From Paraphaeosphaeria minitans (Eukaryota; Ascomycota; Dothideomycetes; Pleosporales; Didymosphaeriaceae), in assembly GCA_015832175.1 (NCBI GenBank), contig WJXW01000018.1, forward strand, positions 971,035-1,035,034: 64,000 bases of DNA, given 5' to 3'. The notes under the pieces were generated by a model. The model did no database searches. It was given only the letters and a program-made list of their open reading frames with translations, and was not told the DNA's origin. The position numbers were made by a program, and so were the translations under genes. This document shows positions 13,446 through 27,700 of this stretch, one piece after another; positions within the stretch are counted from its first letter, which is position 1, and each line of letters opens with the position of its first letter.

Positions 13446-16400
13446 GAACCTCCCCCTCTAGCTATAGTCCTCTATAGTATACTATAGCCTTAATAAAAAC
13501 CTCACCCTATAGGAAAGGAAAAAAGTGTCTATAGAAGTGCGCGTTATGTACGTAATAGTAGTGCGTTATAAGTAAATAGCGCACGTTGCAAATGTATTGC
13601 GCGTGTTATTTATTATAAGGCTCTTACGCCTTCTGTTTACTATAGCCTCTTATAATATAGGGTAATAAGGCTATATAGTGTTAATATTATTTTAATCTTT
13701 ATATACTCTCTACCTACACAACACACCTATAACTTATTCTTAGTATAAATAGAGCGCTTAATCTTTAAATAACCCCCTTAATTACCTAAGATACTGTACT
13801 ACCTAGTACCTAAATATATTAAGAAATCTAATCTTTATAATGCTACTACTTTTACGTTTAGCAGAGATACTAAGTGTATAGACTATAACGCAGTACTTAT
13901 AACTTATATACACTATACGTAGAACTTAGTAAAACTCCCTAAGGACTATACTAAAGACAATAATAAGCACTATAACTATTATATTAAAGGTAATTGCGGA
14001 GGGTGTAACTTAGTATATCTAGAGTTGCGCGTTATATATGCGCTTTAGCTAATACTTATAAGTGCTAAAGGTAATAAACAGGCGCCTTAATAGCCTATAC
14101 GCCCTTTGTAACTACTACTATATTATAGTTATAGAGACCCTAAGTAGGTAGCGTAAAATAGATAAGCGTATAAAGGTAGTAGGCCTAAAGCTAGCTTATT
14201 ACTAAAAGTAATTTAACTTAGAGCTAGCTAACTACTAGCGTATTATAGTTTATATTAGTACACCTATAGGTGTAGTAACCTAGGTACCTACTACTAGCCC
14301 TTAGTATCTAGACTTAATTCTAGTAGAGTAGTGTTAGATTACTAATACTCTTAAGGTAGTTATTCCCCTTATATAGTTAATAGTAAGTTCGCACCTTTCC
14401 TACACTTAAAATATATACTAATAACTTATTCTAAATTAATCTAGCGTCTACTCCTTACTATAATAAGGGTAACTTAGATAACAGTAATAAAGAGAGCAAA
14501 GAGAAGGTTACTACTAAAGGTGTAGTAGGTAAGAATAGTAAAAATAGTAAGGATAATAAAGATAATAAGTAGTAGAGGCGTAGGTAGCGTATAGTTTAGT
14601 TAGATCGCTTCTTAGAAGCTAGCCTATAGGCTTTAAGTAAATACCCCTAATAAGCTATAAGTGCTCCCTAAGCTATAGTGCTTTGTAATAATATATATTA
14701 TATTTACATTCTATATACTCTTATTATATCTTTTACCTCTTCTTTATATACGCAGCTCTTTTCCCTTTAAAGGTTTAGACTAGATTATTTATATTTTTAA
14801 AGTTTAACTCTAGAATCTAGGTGTCCTAAGTCTTATTATAGCCTTTCTAGCAGAGTAGGTATTACTTTTACCCCTTTCTTATTTACTTAGCTAGGATTTC
14901 TTCTACTTTCTAGGCTTCTCCTCCTTTAGGTGTAACCTCTAGTAGCTAGGTGTTAATATCTTCTACTCCTAGCCTTAGTTTCTATTGTTTAAAAAGATAA
15001 AATATAAAACACGTTATAAATATAATAGTGTAGTAGAAAGAGTAGGTAGTATACTTACGTTCTAACTGCGTCCTGCACTTAGAAGGGCCTAATAAATTTT
15101 CCTAATAGCTTCTTACTTAGTTATTAAGGCATGTATATATTCTTTGTGCTAAGTAGGACTAAGTTACCTCTTTAGAATAACTCTTACTTATGCTTCTTAT
15201 TATAGTACTAGCTCTAATACTTTTATACTAAGTATAGGTGCTCTATAAGTAATGTGCGTACGCTGTGTATACGTTTTACTCTCTTAACTATATCTAGTAG
15301 CTCCCCCTCTAGCCCACTGTCCACAGGAGGCGTAGTAAGGATAGGGTGCTTACTATATACTATATAGAAAGGCGTTATTTTTGTTAAATTGTAGATAGAG
15401 TTATTATATATAAATTAAGCTGTTAGGAGTAGTTTAACCTAGTTTATTTATAGAGGTGTAATAAACATGTAAAGATATTGTTTAAGTGTCTAATTCTAGC
15501 GCTCTATTTGCCTGTCTATTTAAGGATAGAAAGTAGTGCTAAGCCTACGCTTTACCTATAGTTAGTAGTATATTTCTGCCTAAAAAGCAGAGGTGAAGGT
15601 AGAGTTCCTATTAGATATAATACCTTTCTAAATACTAAACTTTAAGATAACCTCTTAGAAGTAGGCTTCTATAAATTCCTTTGCATCCTATGTCTTCTGT
15701 ATAGGGATATAGATAGCTATCTTAGAGAAGTGGCATATAATTATAAAAATTATATTAAAAGCGTAGCTGCCTTAATCCTTCACTAGTAGGAATCTAGTTA
15801 TAAAGTCTAGTAAGACTTCCTTAAAGATATCCTTTAGCGTTAGAAGAGGTAATAGCTAGCTATACTTACTATACCTTAGAGTTTTACTCCTTTAGTAAAT
15901 AGTATAAGTCCTTATATACTTCTAAATATCTTAACCTATAAGAGGCTAATAGTAGGTCCTCTTAATAGCCTTAAGCGTTCTATATATACTAAAGTAGCCT
16001 GCTATATACGTGTTATAGTGCTAGAACAAAATCTCTTACCTAATTACTAGTTTATCTAGGATATATAATCTGCTATTATACCTTAGGACTTCTATTTTAT
16101 TAAGGCGCTATACTTACACCTTACTACTACTTTAAGTGTTTCTCTTACGCCTTAAGCTAGTAATATACTTAATAGTAAAAGTGTCCCTTTGCTAAAGCTA
16201 CTAAATTTTAGTAATAAGATTAGACTCTTTTATTATAGGTTTACTACTAACTAATACTCTAGCTAGTAAGTGTAGTACGTATAGTATATATACTATAGCA
16301 CTAGTAGTAGGGATCTTTATAGCTCTATAAATATTAGTAACATACGTCTTATATACGCCTAACAAGCTTAGCTTATTTATAGATCTGCTTACTCTACTAT

Positions 16401-17061
16401 ATTTAGTCCTCTACAGTATTTTATTCTATAAGGTAGGTAATAAATAAGTTAGCGACAGGTTCTCCTATGCGTAATCTGCCCTTCTTAATAGTCTATCTAC
16501 TAGGTTTGTTTTCCCTAGGTAGTGTTCTACTTTAAAATTAAAAGCTACTAGGTATATTACCTATTATACTTATTATAAGTTTAGCTTCTGTATAGCGCGC
16601 ATGCCGCGTAAGTTATTATAGTTACTTAGCACTTAAATTGTGTGCTGTATGCTATCTAGATAATGTCTCTATTACTTAAAGCAGTAGATAATAGTAAGGA
16701 GCTTAAGGTTATATACCTTATAATTTAGCTCTGCTGCTTAAAGTTTTCTTAACACAAAAGTAACTAGGTGCCACTTCTAGTCTTTAAATAGCTACGAAAG
16801 AATACTATATATTATAAAAGTAAATATGTTAGTCTCTAATTAGATTAGCAGCGTAGGGTTAAAGTAGCGTAGGATAGGCGCACTTAAGAAGCGCGTTTTA
16901 AGTATTTTAAAAGTATTATTAGCTTTTACTAACTATTAGAACACTTAGTTCTTCTTAAGTAAGTCTAAGAGAGGAGTAGTTTCTCGCGCATATACCTTAA
17001 TAAATTGCCTATAAAAGTTTACAAAGCCTAGAAATAACTAGAGCTCTTAGATGCTAGTTAG

Positions 17062-17254
17062 TGTAATAGGCTGGGGTATAGCCCTAGCCTTTAGAAGGAT
17101 CTTAAGGAAAGGAACTACCCTAAAGAAGTGAACCTACTAAGGAAAACTCTTCTTATAAGCGGCACACCCCCCTATAGAGACTTAATACCTAGAATTCATT
17201 CTTTATATTTTAGCACTTATAGTTCTATTTACTCTCTAAGGCTAGCCTATAACA
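17062..17254 (+). repeat. 5' LTR of G (193 bp)
   Basis: It reads TGTAATAGGCTGGGG...GCCTATAACA and is preceded by GTTAG. It matches 41267-41459 in length and sequence apart from transitions. Confidence 0.93.
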
Positions 17255-20200
17255 TTAAATTCTAGGTCTTCTAGAAAAGAGTTATTTAAAGGAACAGAGA
17301 AACGTAATAGAGTCTAGAATAACCTACTAATAGATGCCTCTAATATCGCTAAGTTAGTAGAATAACTGTAGAACTTAATTACTACTAGAGACAAAGACTA
17401 TTCTACTATATAAATGCTATAACTCTAGAATAAAGAGCTGCGTAAGCTCTTTATACGCTAATAGGCCTATGCTAGCACTACCTTAGGCCTGTCTACTTCT
17501 ATTATAAGGGGCGGATCCTTATTTACTAGTATAGACTAGCTAATCCTATAGCGTAAACTACTCCTAAGCCTAACTAAGTTTAGGGGCTTAAAGACATAGT
17601 TTAAGGTCTAAAAGATTATAATAAATTATAAGCTCTAGACTAATAAGTAGTTTATTAGCTCCCCCTAAAAAGAATAGGCGCTAATATAAGACTACCTAGA
17701 TAACAGTTCTTAGGATATAGTAGTAGCCTTCTACTAAACTAGGGGGGTGAACAGCTAGTTTAACCTATAGACGTTTATGCAGTACTTTACCTTTATGTAC
17801 ACTAATAAATATGCCTAGTAAAAGGCTAAAGCACGCCTTAATATAATTAGGTAGGGTCCTAGAGAGAGTTTCTCTAACTTTTATGTCCGCTTTAAACAGA
17901 CCTTAGTAGAGGTAGGTAGTAGCTAGTAGAGTAACGCTAAGAAACTACGTAAGTTACACTACGCAATCTAGCGTAATATCTATATAGTTACTTTTAACTA
18001 TAATATTCCTAAAGGGGACTACAACGCAGCTATTGCTAGGTTTTTATAGATTATAGTAGACCTTAAAATAGAGGCTCTAGAAGATAAGCTTACTACTTAA
18101 GCTACCTCTTATAAAAGTGGCTAGCCTCCTTCTAAGGACAGTAATAGTAATATCTATATAACTTCTATAGTAGCTTTAACCTTAACCTAGCCCTAAGCTA
18201 GTAGGGAGGTAGGTAAGTAGCGCCTAAACTAGATACCTAAATATATCTTCTAGTAACGCTAGGACGTAAGCGTGTGCACTTACTATAGTAAGCCTAACTA
18301 TATAGCTAGAGCCTACCCTAATATAATTTTACTCTAGGTAATTGTAACCTAACCTTAGTATAATTAAATAAGCATTTAGTTAAGAAAAGAATAGCCTCTA
18401 GTCTAGCGCTAACGTAGGGGCTAAGCGCGATAGTATTAATAGAGGTATAATTAGGGTGAGCTATAATAGTTAGAGTGGCTAGAGCTAGGGTAGATATAAA
18501 TAGGCCTACTTTTACCCTCTATGTCTTCCTTAACAGCATATAGTATATAGAGGCCCTAATTAATATAGAGTGTAAATACTTTATAGTAATTAGCCCTAGG
18601 CTAGTAGATTTGCTCTTACTATAGCGCATTATAATCTTAGCCTAGGAACTAGAATAGGCCGCTAGATTATTACTATAGACCCTTATTATAGAGATAGTAG
18701 TAGTGCCTTATAATATATCTAGATAGTAATAGACCCTTTACGCTTATATAATCTCTAACCTCTACTAGGATATAATCCTAAGGGCCCCTTAGCTAGCTAA
18801 GTCTAGAGTAGTAGTAAATATTTATAGTAGTAAAATTATAATTAGCGTAGCTAGGGGTCTTATTACTCTTAACACTTAAATAGTAGAAAAGTAGGGCCTC
18901 TTCGCTACACTAGTAGATAAGGAGGACAACGCGATACCCTTAAATCTCTAGATAAAGACTAGAAAGGGGTATTTCTAACTTTACTTTAGGATATTATCTA
19001 GATACTTATAATAACACTTTCTTGCAAAGCAGGACCTCTACTCTCTTATAATATAGTAGGGCTAGGCTTTACTAAAAATAGCAGGACTCTCCCTCTATAA
19101 CTAGTAGAGTACGCTGCTATTTTTAATAAAACTAAAGTGTTTAGCCTTTTACTACACTAGGGCACGTTAGACTACTATATTTACTTAAAGTAGACTCTAA
19201 GCGGCTCCCTCTTAAGACTACCCTAGGGCCTACTATATAGTATATCTAGAGATTAGCTAGTAGAACTCTAGCGCTAACTTATAGAACTTATAAATAAGGG
19301 CTAAATATAAGCTAGCTCCTCCTTAATAGGTGCTCTAGTCCTTTTAGCCCTAAAGCCTAAGGGGAAATAGCGCCTATATATTAATTATTAGGAGATTAAT
19401 ATAATCTCTAAGCTAGATTAGTACTTTCTTCTACTTATTAAAGAGACACTACGCACCTTTTCCTAGGCTACTTAGTTTATAAAAGTAGATATCTACGCTA
19501 CCTTCTATAAGCTATAAGTTATAAAGGGGGAAGAACACTATACTATATTCTATACCTAGTTTAGCCTCTTTAAGTAGTTAGTAGTCCTATTTAGACTAAC
19601 TAGAGTACCTACTATATTCTAGCGCTATATTAATAGCGCTCTAAAGGATACCCTAGACAATATATATATAGCTTACCTAGATAATCTCCTTATCTATACA
19701 ATAGGGCCTCTACACTAACACTAGGACTATGTATAATAAGTGCTAAGACTCCTATAGAAAGCTAAACTATATGTAGACCTAGGGAAATGCAAATTCGCAA
19801 TAATAAAGATTAGGTACTTAAGGTATCTTATTATAGTAAGTAAGGCTATTTGCCCTAATCTAGTAAAGATATAAGTAATTAATTAATAGAACGCCCCCAC
19901 TATAGTATATATAGTCTACCACTTTATTAGCTTTACTAACTTCTATCGCAACTTTCTCCTCTAATTCTTTAAATAGGCCGCACCTCTATATGCCCTTACT
20001 AAGAAAAAGGTCCTATTTTAATAGGGCCTTAGAGAATAAGAGACCTTCTAGGCCCTAAAGAACATATTTATATAGGGCCTTATTCTAGCGCTCTAGGACT
20101 TAGAGCGCAACACGCTAGTAGAGGTAAACTACTTAAGTAGCGCTACTAAGGCCTACCTCTTCTAACGTATTAAGGGGATCTAGTACCCTATAGCCTACTA

Positions 20201-20351
20201 CTTCGCAGCCCTAACACTAGCCTAGTAAAACTACACTATTTATAATAAAGAGCTACTTACAATTATGTAGGCCCTATAGGTATAGAGACTAGAGCTAATA
20301 GGAGTAGTACGCCTCTTTAAAATTCTAATAGATTATAAGAACCTTAAATAC

Positions 20352-20663
20352 TGTTAGTTTGGCTTAATCTATAATTAAGCATTTAAGGGTTAATAGTATA
20401 CTATCGTGTAAAGGGTGAGAAGTAGGTTTAATTAATTACGTCTTATCTATTGTACAAAGGGGCACTAAGGACCTTATAAAGTCTCTGCCTCTTAGCGCTA
20501 ACCTAAGCAGGGGGTCCTTGTGTAGGTCTTTATAGGTAGGCAGGGCCTTATAAAGTCTCTGCCTCTTAGCGCTAACCTAAGTAGTAGGTCCTTATGCGGG
20601 TCCCTACAGGTAGGCAGGCCCCTATTTTACTTAGTGCTATTTGTACAATAAACTATATAAATA
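20352..20663. repeat. Left LTR of E (312 bp, contains a 74-bp tandem duplication)
   Basis: It starts TGTTAGTTTGGC and ends TATATAAATA, the RIP form of TGTACAGACA. The block beginning CCTTATAAAGTC occurs at 20472 and again at 20546. The extra 74 bp equals the size difference from the 238-bp solo LTR at 12890. Confidence 0.92.
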
Positions 20664-23079
20664 CTAGTAACTTTTCTTTTGTATAATAAGTTATATCTAT
20701 TATACACTTTCTCTTTCCTATCCTTCTCTATTTATATAGTTAGCCTTCCCCTATTAGAATAGGTTATAAGGTAGGTGCAGTGTTGCTGTGCAGTAGAGGT
20801 CCTATTTACACCTACTCTTATATAAATAAGTAGTAACAGCTAACCTACTTAGTTCTTATCCTACCCTTTCGCACAGTAGTAGAGTCGCATTACGCGATAA
20901 GGCTCTTTCTAGGTATATATCCTATACACAAACAGAAGGTAAAGTATTAAGTAATATAATGCTTAGTGCTAGGTCTTAGTAAGTAGGTATAGAAGGATCG
21001 CTCCTAGTTATATAATAAAGGTATATAGTAAAAGTAAGGTATAAAGTAGCTTTCTGTGCTTCTTTTTTATTACTTTATTAGTTTTGTTTATCTTTCTCCT
21101 CTTTTGTACAATAGTCTTCTTCCTCTAGCTCTCCTTTAAAGTTAAGGATATATACTTATATATCTATAGCAGAGGGTTTATGTTTGTAGAAGTTAGTGTA
21201 TAATAATATATATTACCTTCTAGCTCGCTAAGTATCCCTTAGTAGATAGTTAGTAGACTAGCATCCTTCTTTATAATATATAAAGTATTTCTACTTTATG
21301 TAAGAGCTTAAACTTCTAAAGTTACCTTTTTTTTTTAGTCTAAAGGTTAATCTGCCTCTAGAGGGGCCAGATTCTCTTATATAATTAGAATTATTATATT
21401 ATTAATTAGTGTAGTACACCTCTTTACTATCTTAGAGGAACTATAACTTCTTTCTATCTTTAGCAACTTAGAGTAATACACGAAGGTTACTAAGCAAGCC
21501 TTCTACTATATTTTTAGGGTTAAATATAGCTTATTTAAGGTTAGAATAGCTGCGGCATGCTTATATAATAGTAGTGTATAGTTATAGTTTACTACTAAAG
21601 CCTTATCTAAGAGCCCTTTAGGCTAAAGTAAGCTTATTAATTATTACTTCTAGGGCCTTGTGCGATGTAGTAGCTAGATTATCCCTTTTATAGCGTTTAA
21701 AGGTAAGAGTAGTCTAGTCTATCTAGTACTAATTGTAATTAACACTAGTGTTAAAGTGCCTGTTTAGTCTGTTGTATAATTTATCCTATAGAAGTCCTAG
21801 TCTAATGTTATATAGGTAGTAGGTACTCGCACAATTAGAAAGGATTCCTAGGAAGATGTTTATATACTAGTCTTATAGTATACCTAGCCTATAGCATAGT
21901 TCTCTAAAGACTTTTACTTTATCTGCTAGGATATTATATAGCCTACTAGTGTAGTTATTCTCTTTACTCTAAGCCTTCTAAAAGAGGATAATCTTGTCTA
22001 GCTAAATATAAGCATAATCTCCTAGTTATTAAGGAGACTAGGAGTGTCTAGCCTCTTTATACGATGTGGTTTATTAGGCAAAAGTAGTCTAGGTTTTAGG
22101 CTACTGCCACTAGTGTGGTTCTATATATAGTGTCTCTGTCCTTGTACGTATAGGGATGGGCCCTAGCTGTGCTCTATATATATATATATTACCTATAGAT
22201 AGTGTAGGTTGTATTGTTAGGATTGTGTAAAGCGGTTTAGGTTATAGTTATAGAGTTATTATACAAAGGGTCTATAGCTTATAGTTAAGCTGTAACAGTT
22301 TAAACAGTTTCTTTATATAGATGTCTTTTATTATAGAATTAGTAGCGATAAAGCCTTCCTTTATAAGAAAAGTAATAAGCTCTTTTCTTACTATATAACT
22401 AATCTTATTAAAAGTTCTCTCCTTTTAGTTATTAAAATCTTTAGTAAAAAAAAAGATTACCTCTTTACCTTTAAGACTACTTACGCGATATTACGCAATT
22501 ATATACACTATATAAGTGTTTAGCTGTTTTAGAGAAGGGGGTAGGTAGCTGTATAGATCTACTCTATCTACCTAGTACTTTTGTGCGATCTCTCCTCTTA
22601 AGGTAATAGCCTTAATATTTATTACTTCCTCTACTTATTAAAGCTATATTGCTTCGTCTTTTTACTAAAGAGGCAGTATTAATTATTACGCAACATCCTT
22701 AAGTTGTAGTTCCTTTAGGAAGTCTCCTAGTCTTAAGGCCATGTTATTATTATCTTTCTTAGTTGTGCAACGTGTCTACGTTTAGTTATTACTAGTTTAA
22801 TTGTGCGACGTGTTTACGTTTAGTTATCGCTAGTTTAATTATGTAACGTGTTTTTTAGGATTGTAAATATGCTTACTATCTCCTTTCTTTTCTATAGAAT
22901 AGCTTAGACTAGATCGTGCGACTCTTTACAGATGTGCGCGCTTTATTTCTGCTTATTATATAATCTAAAATTTAATCTCTAGTAAAAGTAATAATACAGA
23001 GTCTACGTATCCAGCTTATAGGGCGCTCTGTCTTTAGACCTTACTAGTTTACAGTTAATTAGAATTAACTACTAATTAG

Positions 23080-23391
23080 TGTTAGTTTGGCTTAATCTGT
23101 AATTAAGTATTTAAGGGTTAATAGTATACTATTATATAAAGGGTGAGAAGTAGGTTTAATTAATTATGTCTTCTCTATCGTATAAAGGGGCACTAAGGAC
23201 CTTATAAAGTCTCTACCTCTTAGCGCTAACCTAAGTAGGGGGTCCTTATATAGGTCCTTATAGGTAGGCAGGGCCTTATAAAGTCTCTGCCTCTTAGCGC
23301 TAACCTAAGTAGTGGGTCCTTGTGCGGGTCCCTACAGGTAGGCAGGCCCCTATTTCACTTAGTGCTATTTATACAATAAACTGTACAGACA
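23080..23391. repeat. Right LTR of E (312 bp, same 74-bp duplication)
   Basis: It starts TGTTAGTTTGGC, ends TGTACAGACA and is followed by AATAC. It has the same internal duplication as the left LTR, so the duplication existed before this insertion. Confidence 0.92.
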
Positions 23392-24556
23392 AATACTTTA
23401 TAAAAATCTAAAAATTAAGTAAGCACTAGTACTAGTACTTAAAGTAACTTTCTACCTTTTACTTCTACCTCTACTACTAGCCTAGATTTTAAATAGCTAG
23501 ACTAGACGCACTAAGCTAGTATAAGTAGGATATAGCCTAGTAAATAAAAATAAACGCCCTACTAATAGTGCCTAAGACTATCTAGGCTACTCTAGTATAG
23601 ACACGATCTTTAACAGCACTAGTAGGGGCTTAGATCTTTACTAATACGCATCTATAGGCACTCTAGAATATAGCTATAGTAGAGTTCCCCCCCTACTATA
23701 TTAGGCTTAAGGCAGTGCGCTATAGTAACTATATATTCCTTATAGTAGCTGCTACCTCCTAATAAATTAGGGACTATATAATTAGCGTATATAGGTCCCT
23801 CCTATAGTAAGGAGTCCTTTAGGTTCTAGCTTAGAAACCTCTTACTACTACTATTATATAGCGCGTATATAAGTCTTTAGTTATAGGCTATTCTAAAAAG
23901 AACTCTACGTTTAAGATTATCTACTAGGACTACTACTAAGATAATATATCTAAAGATATTACCTAATTCGTGTATAATTGCTACTACGTAGGAGTGTATA
24001 TAGACTAGTAGAAGTAGTAAAGTCTCCTATAGCCACTCCTAATTATAGACTAGTACTAGGCGCAACTCTTAATAGATTTTATAGTAGACCTCTTCTAGGC
24101 CTCTACAGCAGCACCGCAATACCTGCTTATAATTACTAATAGGCTGTTAAAGTATATATAACTAGAAGCTATAACTTCTATAATAGCAGAGCACTATATA
24201 GCCTACTTCTATAATATATAGTAGTAGTTCTATAGCTTTCCTACCTTACTAATTATAAATAGAGGCTTAGACTAGCTAGAAAAGTTCTAGACTACGCTAT
24301 GTAGATTAACTAGAATAAAATAACTCCTCTCTATAGTATACCACCCCTAGACTAACAGCGGCATAGAAAAGGTAAACTAGGAGGTACTCTTAGTCCTCCG
24401 CATTATAGTTAACTTTAAATAGATAGACTAGCTAGACTGCCTCCTAGCCTACTAGCTTATATTAAATAATAAAACATTTACTACTATAGGCCTAAGTCTA
24501 AACTTTCTACTAAATAGATATTACGTTAATCTTCTTAAGAGAATCCCCTTACTAGT

Positions 24557-24751
24557 TGTTGTAGTAAAAAGGGCTCGAACTATTACAGGATATTCAGGAG
24601 CAGAGTTGTAAAGAATACAAAGAGCTAATTGTAGGAAAGGATACTAAAAGGGCAGACTATATACAAAAGAAACGAGCCTCTTGGCAAGAATCCTGTGATC
24701 TGAATTAGTGGATCTAGAAAGAATCATAGAAGTGAGTGTTTTACTTTAACA
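24557..24751 (-). repeat. 3' LTR of H (195 bp, left)
   Basis: As read on plus it runs TGTTGTAGTAAAAAG...CTTTAACA. It matches 31907-32100 nearly base for base apart from transitions. Confidence 0.92.
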
Positions 24752-27700
24752 CACCCCCTAGGTGATCGCTTAAAGCGGATCACCTATCCTAAGAAGTAAT
24801 CTATAATTATCTAAATCCTTCCTAAAGATCTTTAAAAAACCGTCTAAAGGCTGTTTAAAGATTAAAAAACTATTAAGAATTATTCTTCTAAATCTCCTTA
24901 TCTTAAGAACAGCGATTCTATCACCCCCCACTTATTATAATAGCAAAACAATTACTATTTATCTTTTAAATCACAAATCCTATTGTGAATTATGTCTAGA
25001 ATCTCTTCTTCTAGTAGGTTAGGAGCTTATAAGCGTGGTATAAAGGCCTAGAGCGTAAACACTTTTGTTCTACTACTCTTTTTACTTACTTCCTATTAAC
25101 TATAAGGTAATTTCCCCGCTCTTACTAGCTAGTAAGTACAATAGGTAGGCGCGTTTTAATTAGGAAGGAGTAGTAGTAAGAGAAATAAGTAGTAAAGAAA
25201 GAGCGCATTTAGCGCTTAATAATTAGATAGGTAGTAGAGTATATAAGCCCTTTACTAGCGCTTAATCTTCTCTCTTTAATCCTTTACTTTTAACGCTTTA
25301 ACCTCCTATCTAATTTAAGCCTACTAGTTTAAGCCTTTAAATCCTACTACCTTATAGTAGGTTATTTTCTTCTAATTATTGCCTTGCGCTCTTTCTATTG
25401 TTTAGAGCTTTACTAACTCTTTTAGATATCTAATAACTTAGCTAAAGCACGCGTAGTAAAGGCTGTAAAAGCTACTAAATAAAGCTTCTAATCCTCCTGC
25501 TAAGATCCTTCTACTCTACTAGCTTCTCCTGCCCTAGCTCTAGGCCCCTAGCGATTACTTAGTGCTCTTAAACAAGTAAGCTGCTTAGGCTGCTTAAAAG
25601 GAGCTCTAGTAGGAAAAAGTAATAGACGCTACTATAATAACGCTTTAAGCTTAGGTAGGCGCTACTATGCCTACTTTACCTACTCTTACACTACTATGTA
25701 TAGAGTTGTCCTATTACTTTGGCTAATTTTACTAATTATTTCTGTAGCTAGCCGTATATTTAGACTCTAGCTATAGATTTTATCTGCTATTAACTATTAA
25801 AGGGTGCTAATGTAAGCTTTTATTCTAAGATTCTTTTTAGGTTTAGCTAATACTTTTTATAAGAGAGGCTAATTACTAAGCTGCGTAAGAGGGTTAAAGT
25901 GGCCTTATAAGCTCCTCCTTTTACTAGTAGTTAGGAGGAGTAAGCTTAGTACACAGCTACTATCCTACTTCTTCCCTCCTAGCTAATCCTTAGTAGAGGA
26001 TAGAGTAATTACCCTCTTACCTTACCTATTAAGGAGTAGCGCGGTCGCAGCTAATACTCTAATTAAAATAGCTAGATAAGCAGCCTATTAGCTCTAAAGT
26101 AGGGTAGAGGCTAGGTAAGTGCTTCTCCTCTTGCTAATTAAAGGAGGGGAGGCTAGGGTAAGCTATTACCTGCTGCTGATTAAAAGAGAGGTAGAGGAGG
26201 TGGATAGGGTAAGGAATTACCTACTATAGAGAGGAGGAGAGGAGGAGGATAGGGAGAATTTCCTACTACTAATTATAGGGGAGATTCTCACACCCCTACA
26301 ATTAAGTAGAGGAGGAAGAGGGTCTATATGCTTATAAATAAGCTCTTTAATCTCCTCTTTCTCTAATTCCTGTTCTCCCTCTAATCTTTTCTTTCTTTTC
26401 TTTTTCTTTTCTTGTTTCCTAGCTCTAAATTAATAATTCTAGGTAGTTAATAGATTGTTTCTCTACTTACCTACTCTTATTCTGTGATTGTTATGCTTAT
26501 ATTTTATAGATTTAATAGCCTTTTAAATCTATTAAACTGCTAATAAGTGAGAGCCTTTGTGAGGCCATCTATTAGCATTTCGCTGGTTAGAAGATATTCT
26601 ACTTAAAATAATCCTTTTATATGCTCTTACCGCAACTATATGTTCTAAATATCTACATAGCGTAGTTAAGTAGTAATTCTTTTGTTCTTTCTAATCACTA
26701 AACGAATAGTTTAAAGATTGTCGCAATAGACCTTTTATAAAGGTCCTAGATCTAGAGTAAGCTTAGTAAAGAATCTCTTAATCGCTATAGCTTCTTTACT
26801 TATATATTTAAGCGCTAGAAGCTCTACTTCTATTATTAAAGTAGTAATTATGTTCTGTTAAGCTGCTTTCTATAGGATAGCTCCTCTAAACAATAGGATA
26901 ATATATCTATAGGAAGATCGCCGTGATATTAGATTATTAGTGAATAAGGCATTTCTATATATTAGCAGATTAGGTCTATTGTAGCCTCTAAAGACTATAG
27001 CCTACCATCTAGTTTAATAGAGGTAAAGGATCACACAATTAATAGCAGCAAAGTGTTCTTTACTTAGATTTGTTAGAAAGTGTAATAGCTTTAACACTGC
27101 AAAGGCTATATCTAGGCGTAGCATAATTACTGTGTAGAGAGCTAATCCCACCTCTTCTTAAAAGAGCTTTATTTGTTAAGGAGTAGCTTCTCCTGTGCTT
27201 GGAACAAGATCTTCTGCTAATAGAGGTGTAGAAGGGAAGCTCCTAGAGTTTAAAAAGTTAAACTTTTTTATAATCTTATTAATGTAGATATTATAGACTA
27301 GAGAAATTAATCTTGCTTCTCTGTCCCTAATTACTTAAACACCTAGGAACCACTCTACTAGTCTTTTTAATTCAATCTTATATTTGTTCGCGATCTTTTT
27401 CTAAAAATCTAGGGCTTCTTTCTCTTTACTTTTGTAATAGAGAAGAAGAATGTTGTTAATATAAAATAGAATAATAATACTTCAATTACTGTTAAAAAAA
27501 AGGCATAGCTCTTCTAGCGAAGCTAAAAGTCTATAAGATCGAAGTAATCCTATAAATTCCTTATACTAAAGAAGTAGTAAATCTCTTAAGCTATACAAAG
27601 CTCGATTTAATCTTACACACTTTCCTAGCTTTTTAAAACTATTAGGTAATTTATAAGTTACTAGATTAGCGGCTGTAATAAGAGCATTTAGAAACGCTCC

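Larger units (their letters stand above)
20352..23391. mobile_element. LTR element E (3.0 kb, probably non-autonomous), inserted in RNase H of G
   Basis: Two 312-bp LTRs (20352-20663, 23080-23391) enclose 2416 bp. The duplication AATAC lies at 20347-20351 and 23392-23396, and deleting the element plus one AATAC rejoins G's RNase H frame (NLKY then F). I found no recognisable gag, RT or integrase motif inside, and the internal region is short for an autonomous element. A purine-rich stretch next to the left LTR on the minus strand weakly suggests minus orientation. Near 22755-22860 there is a roughly 45-bp repeated segment containing CGTGT-TACGTTTAGTTAT. It may be a LARD/TRIM-like element, or a copia or gypsy element decayed past recognition. 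Confidence 0.85.

Noticed and set aside
20352..24556. Treating the LTRs at 20352 and 23080 as the LTRs of the surrounding pol element
   Set aside because: The pol frame (RNase H to integrase) continues on both sides after removing 20352-23396, and AATAC flanks the pair, so it is a separate nested element.
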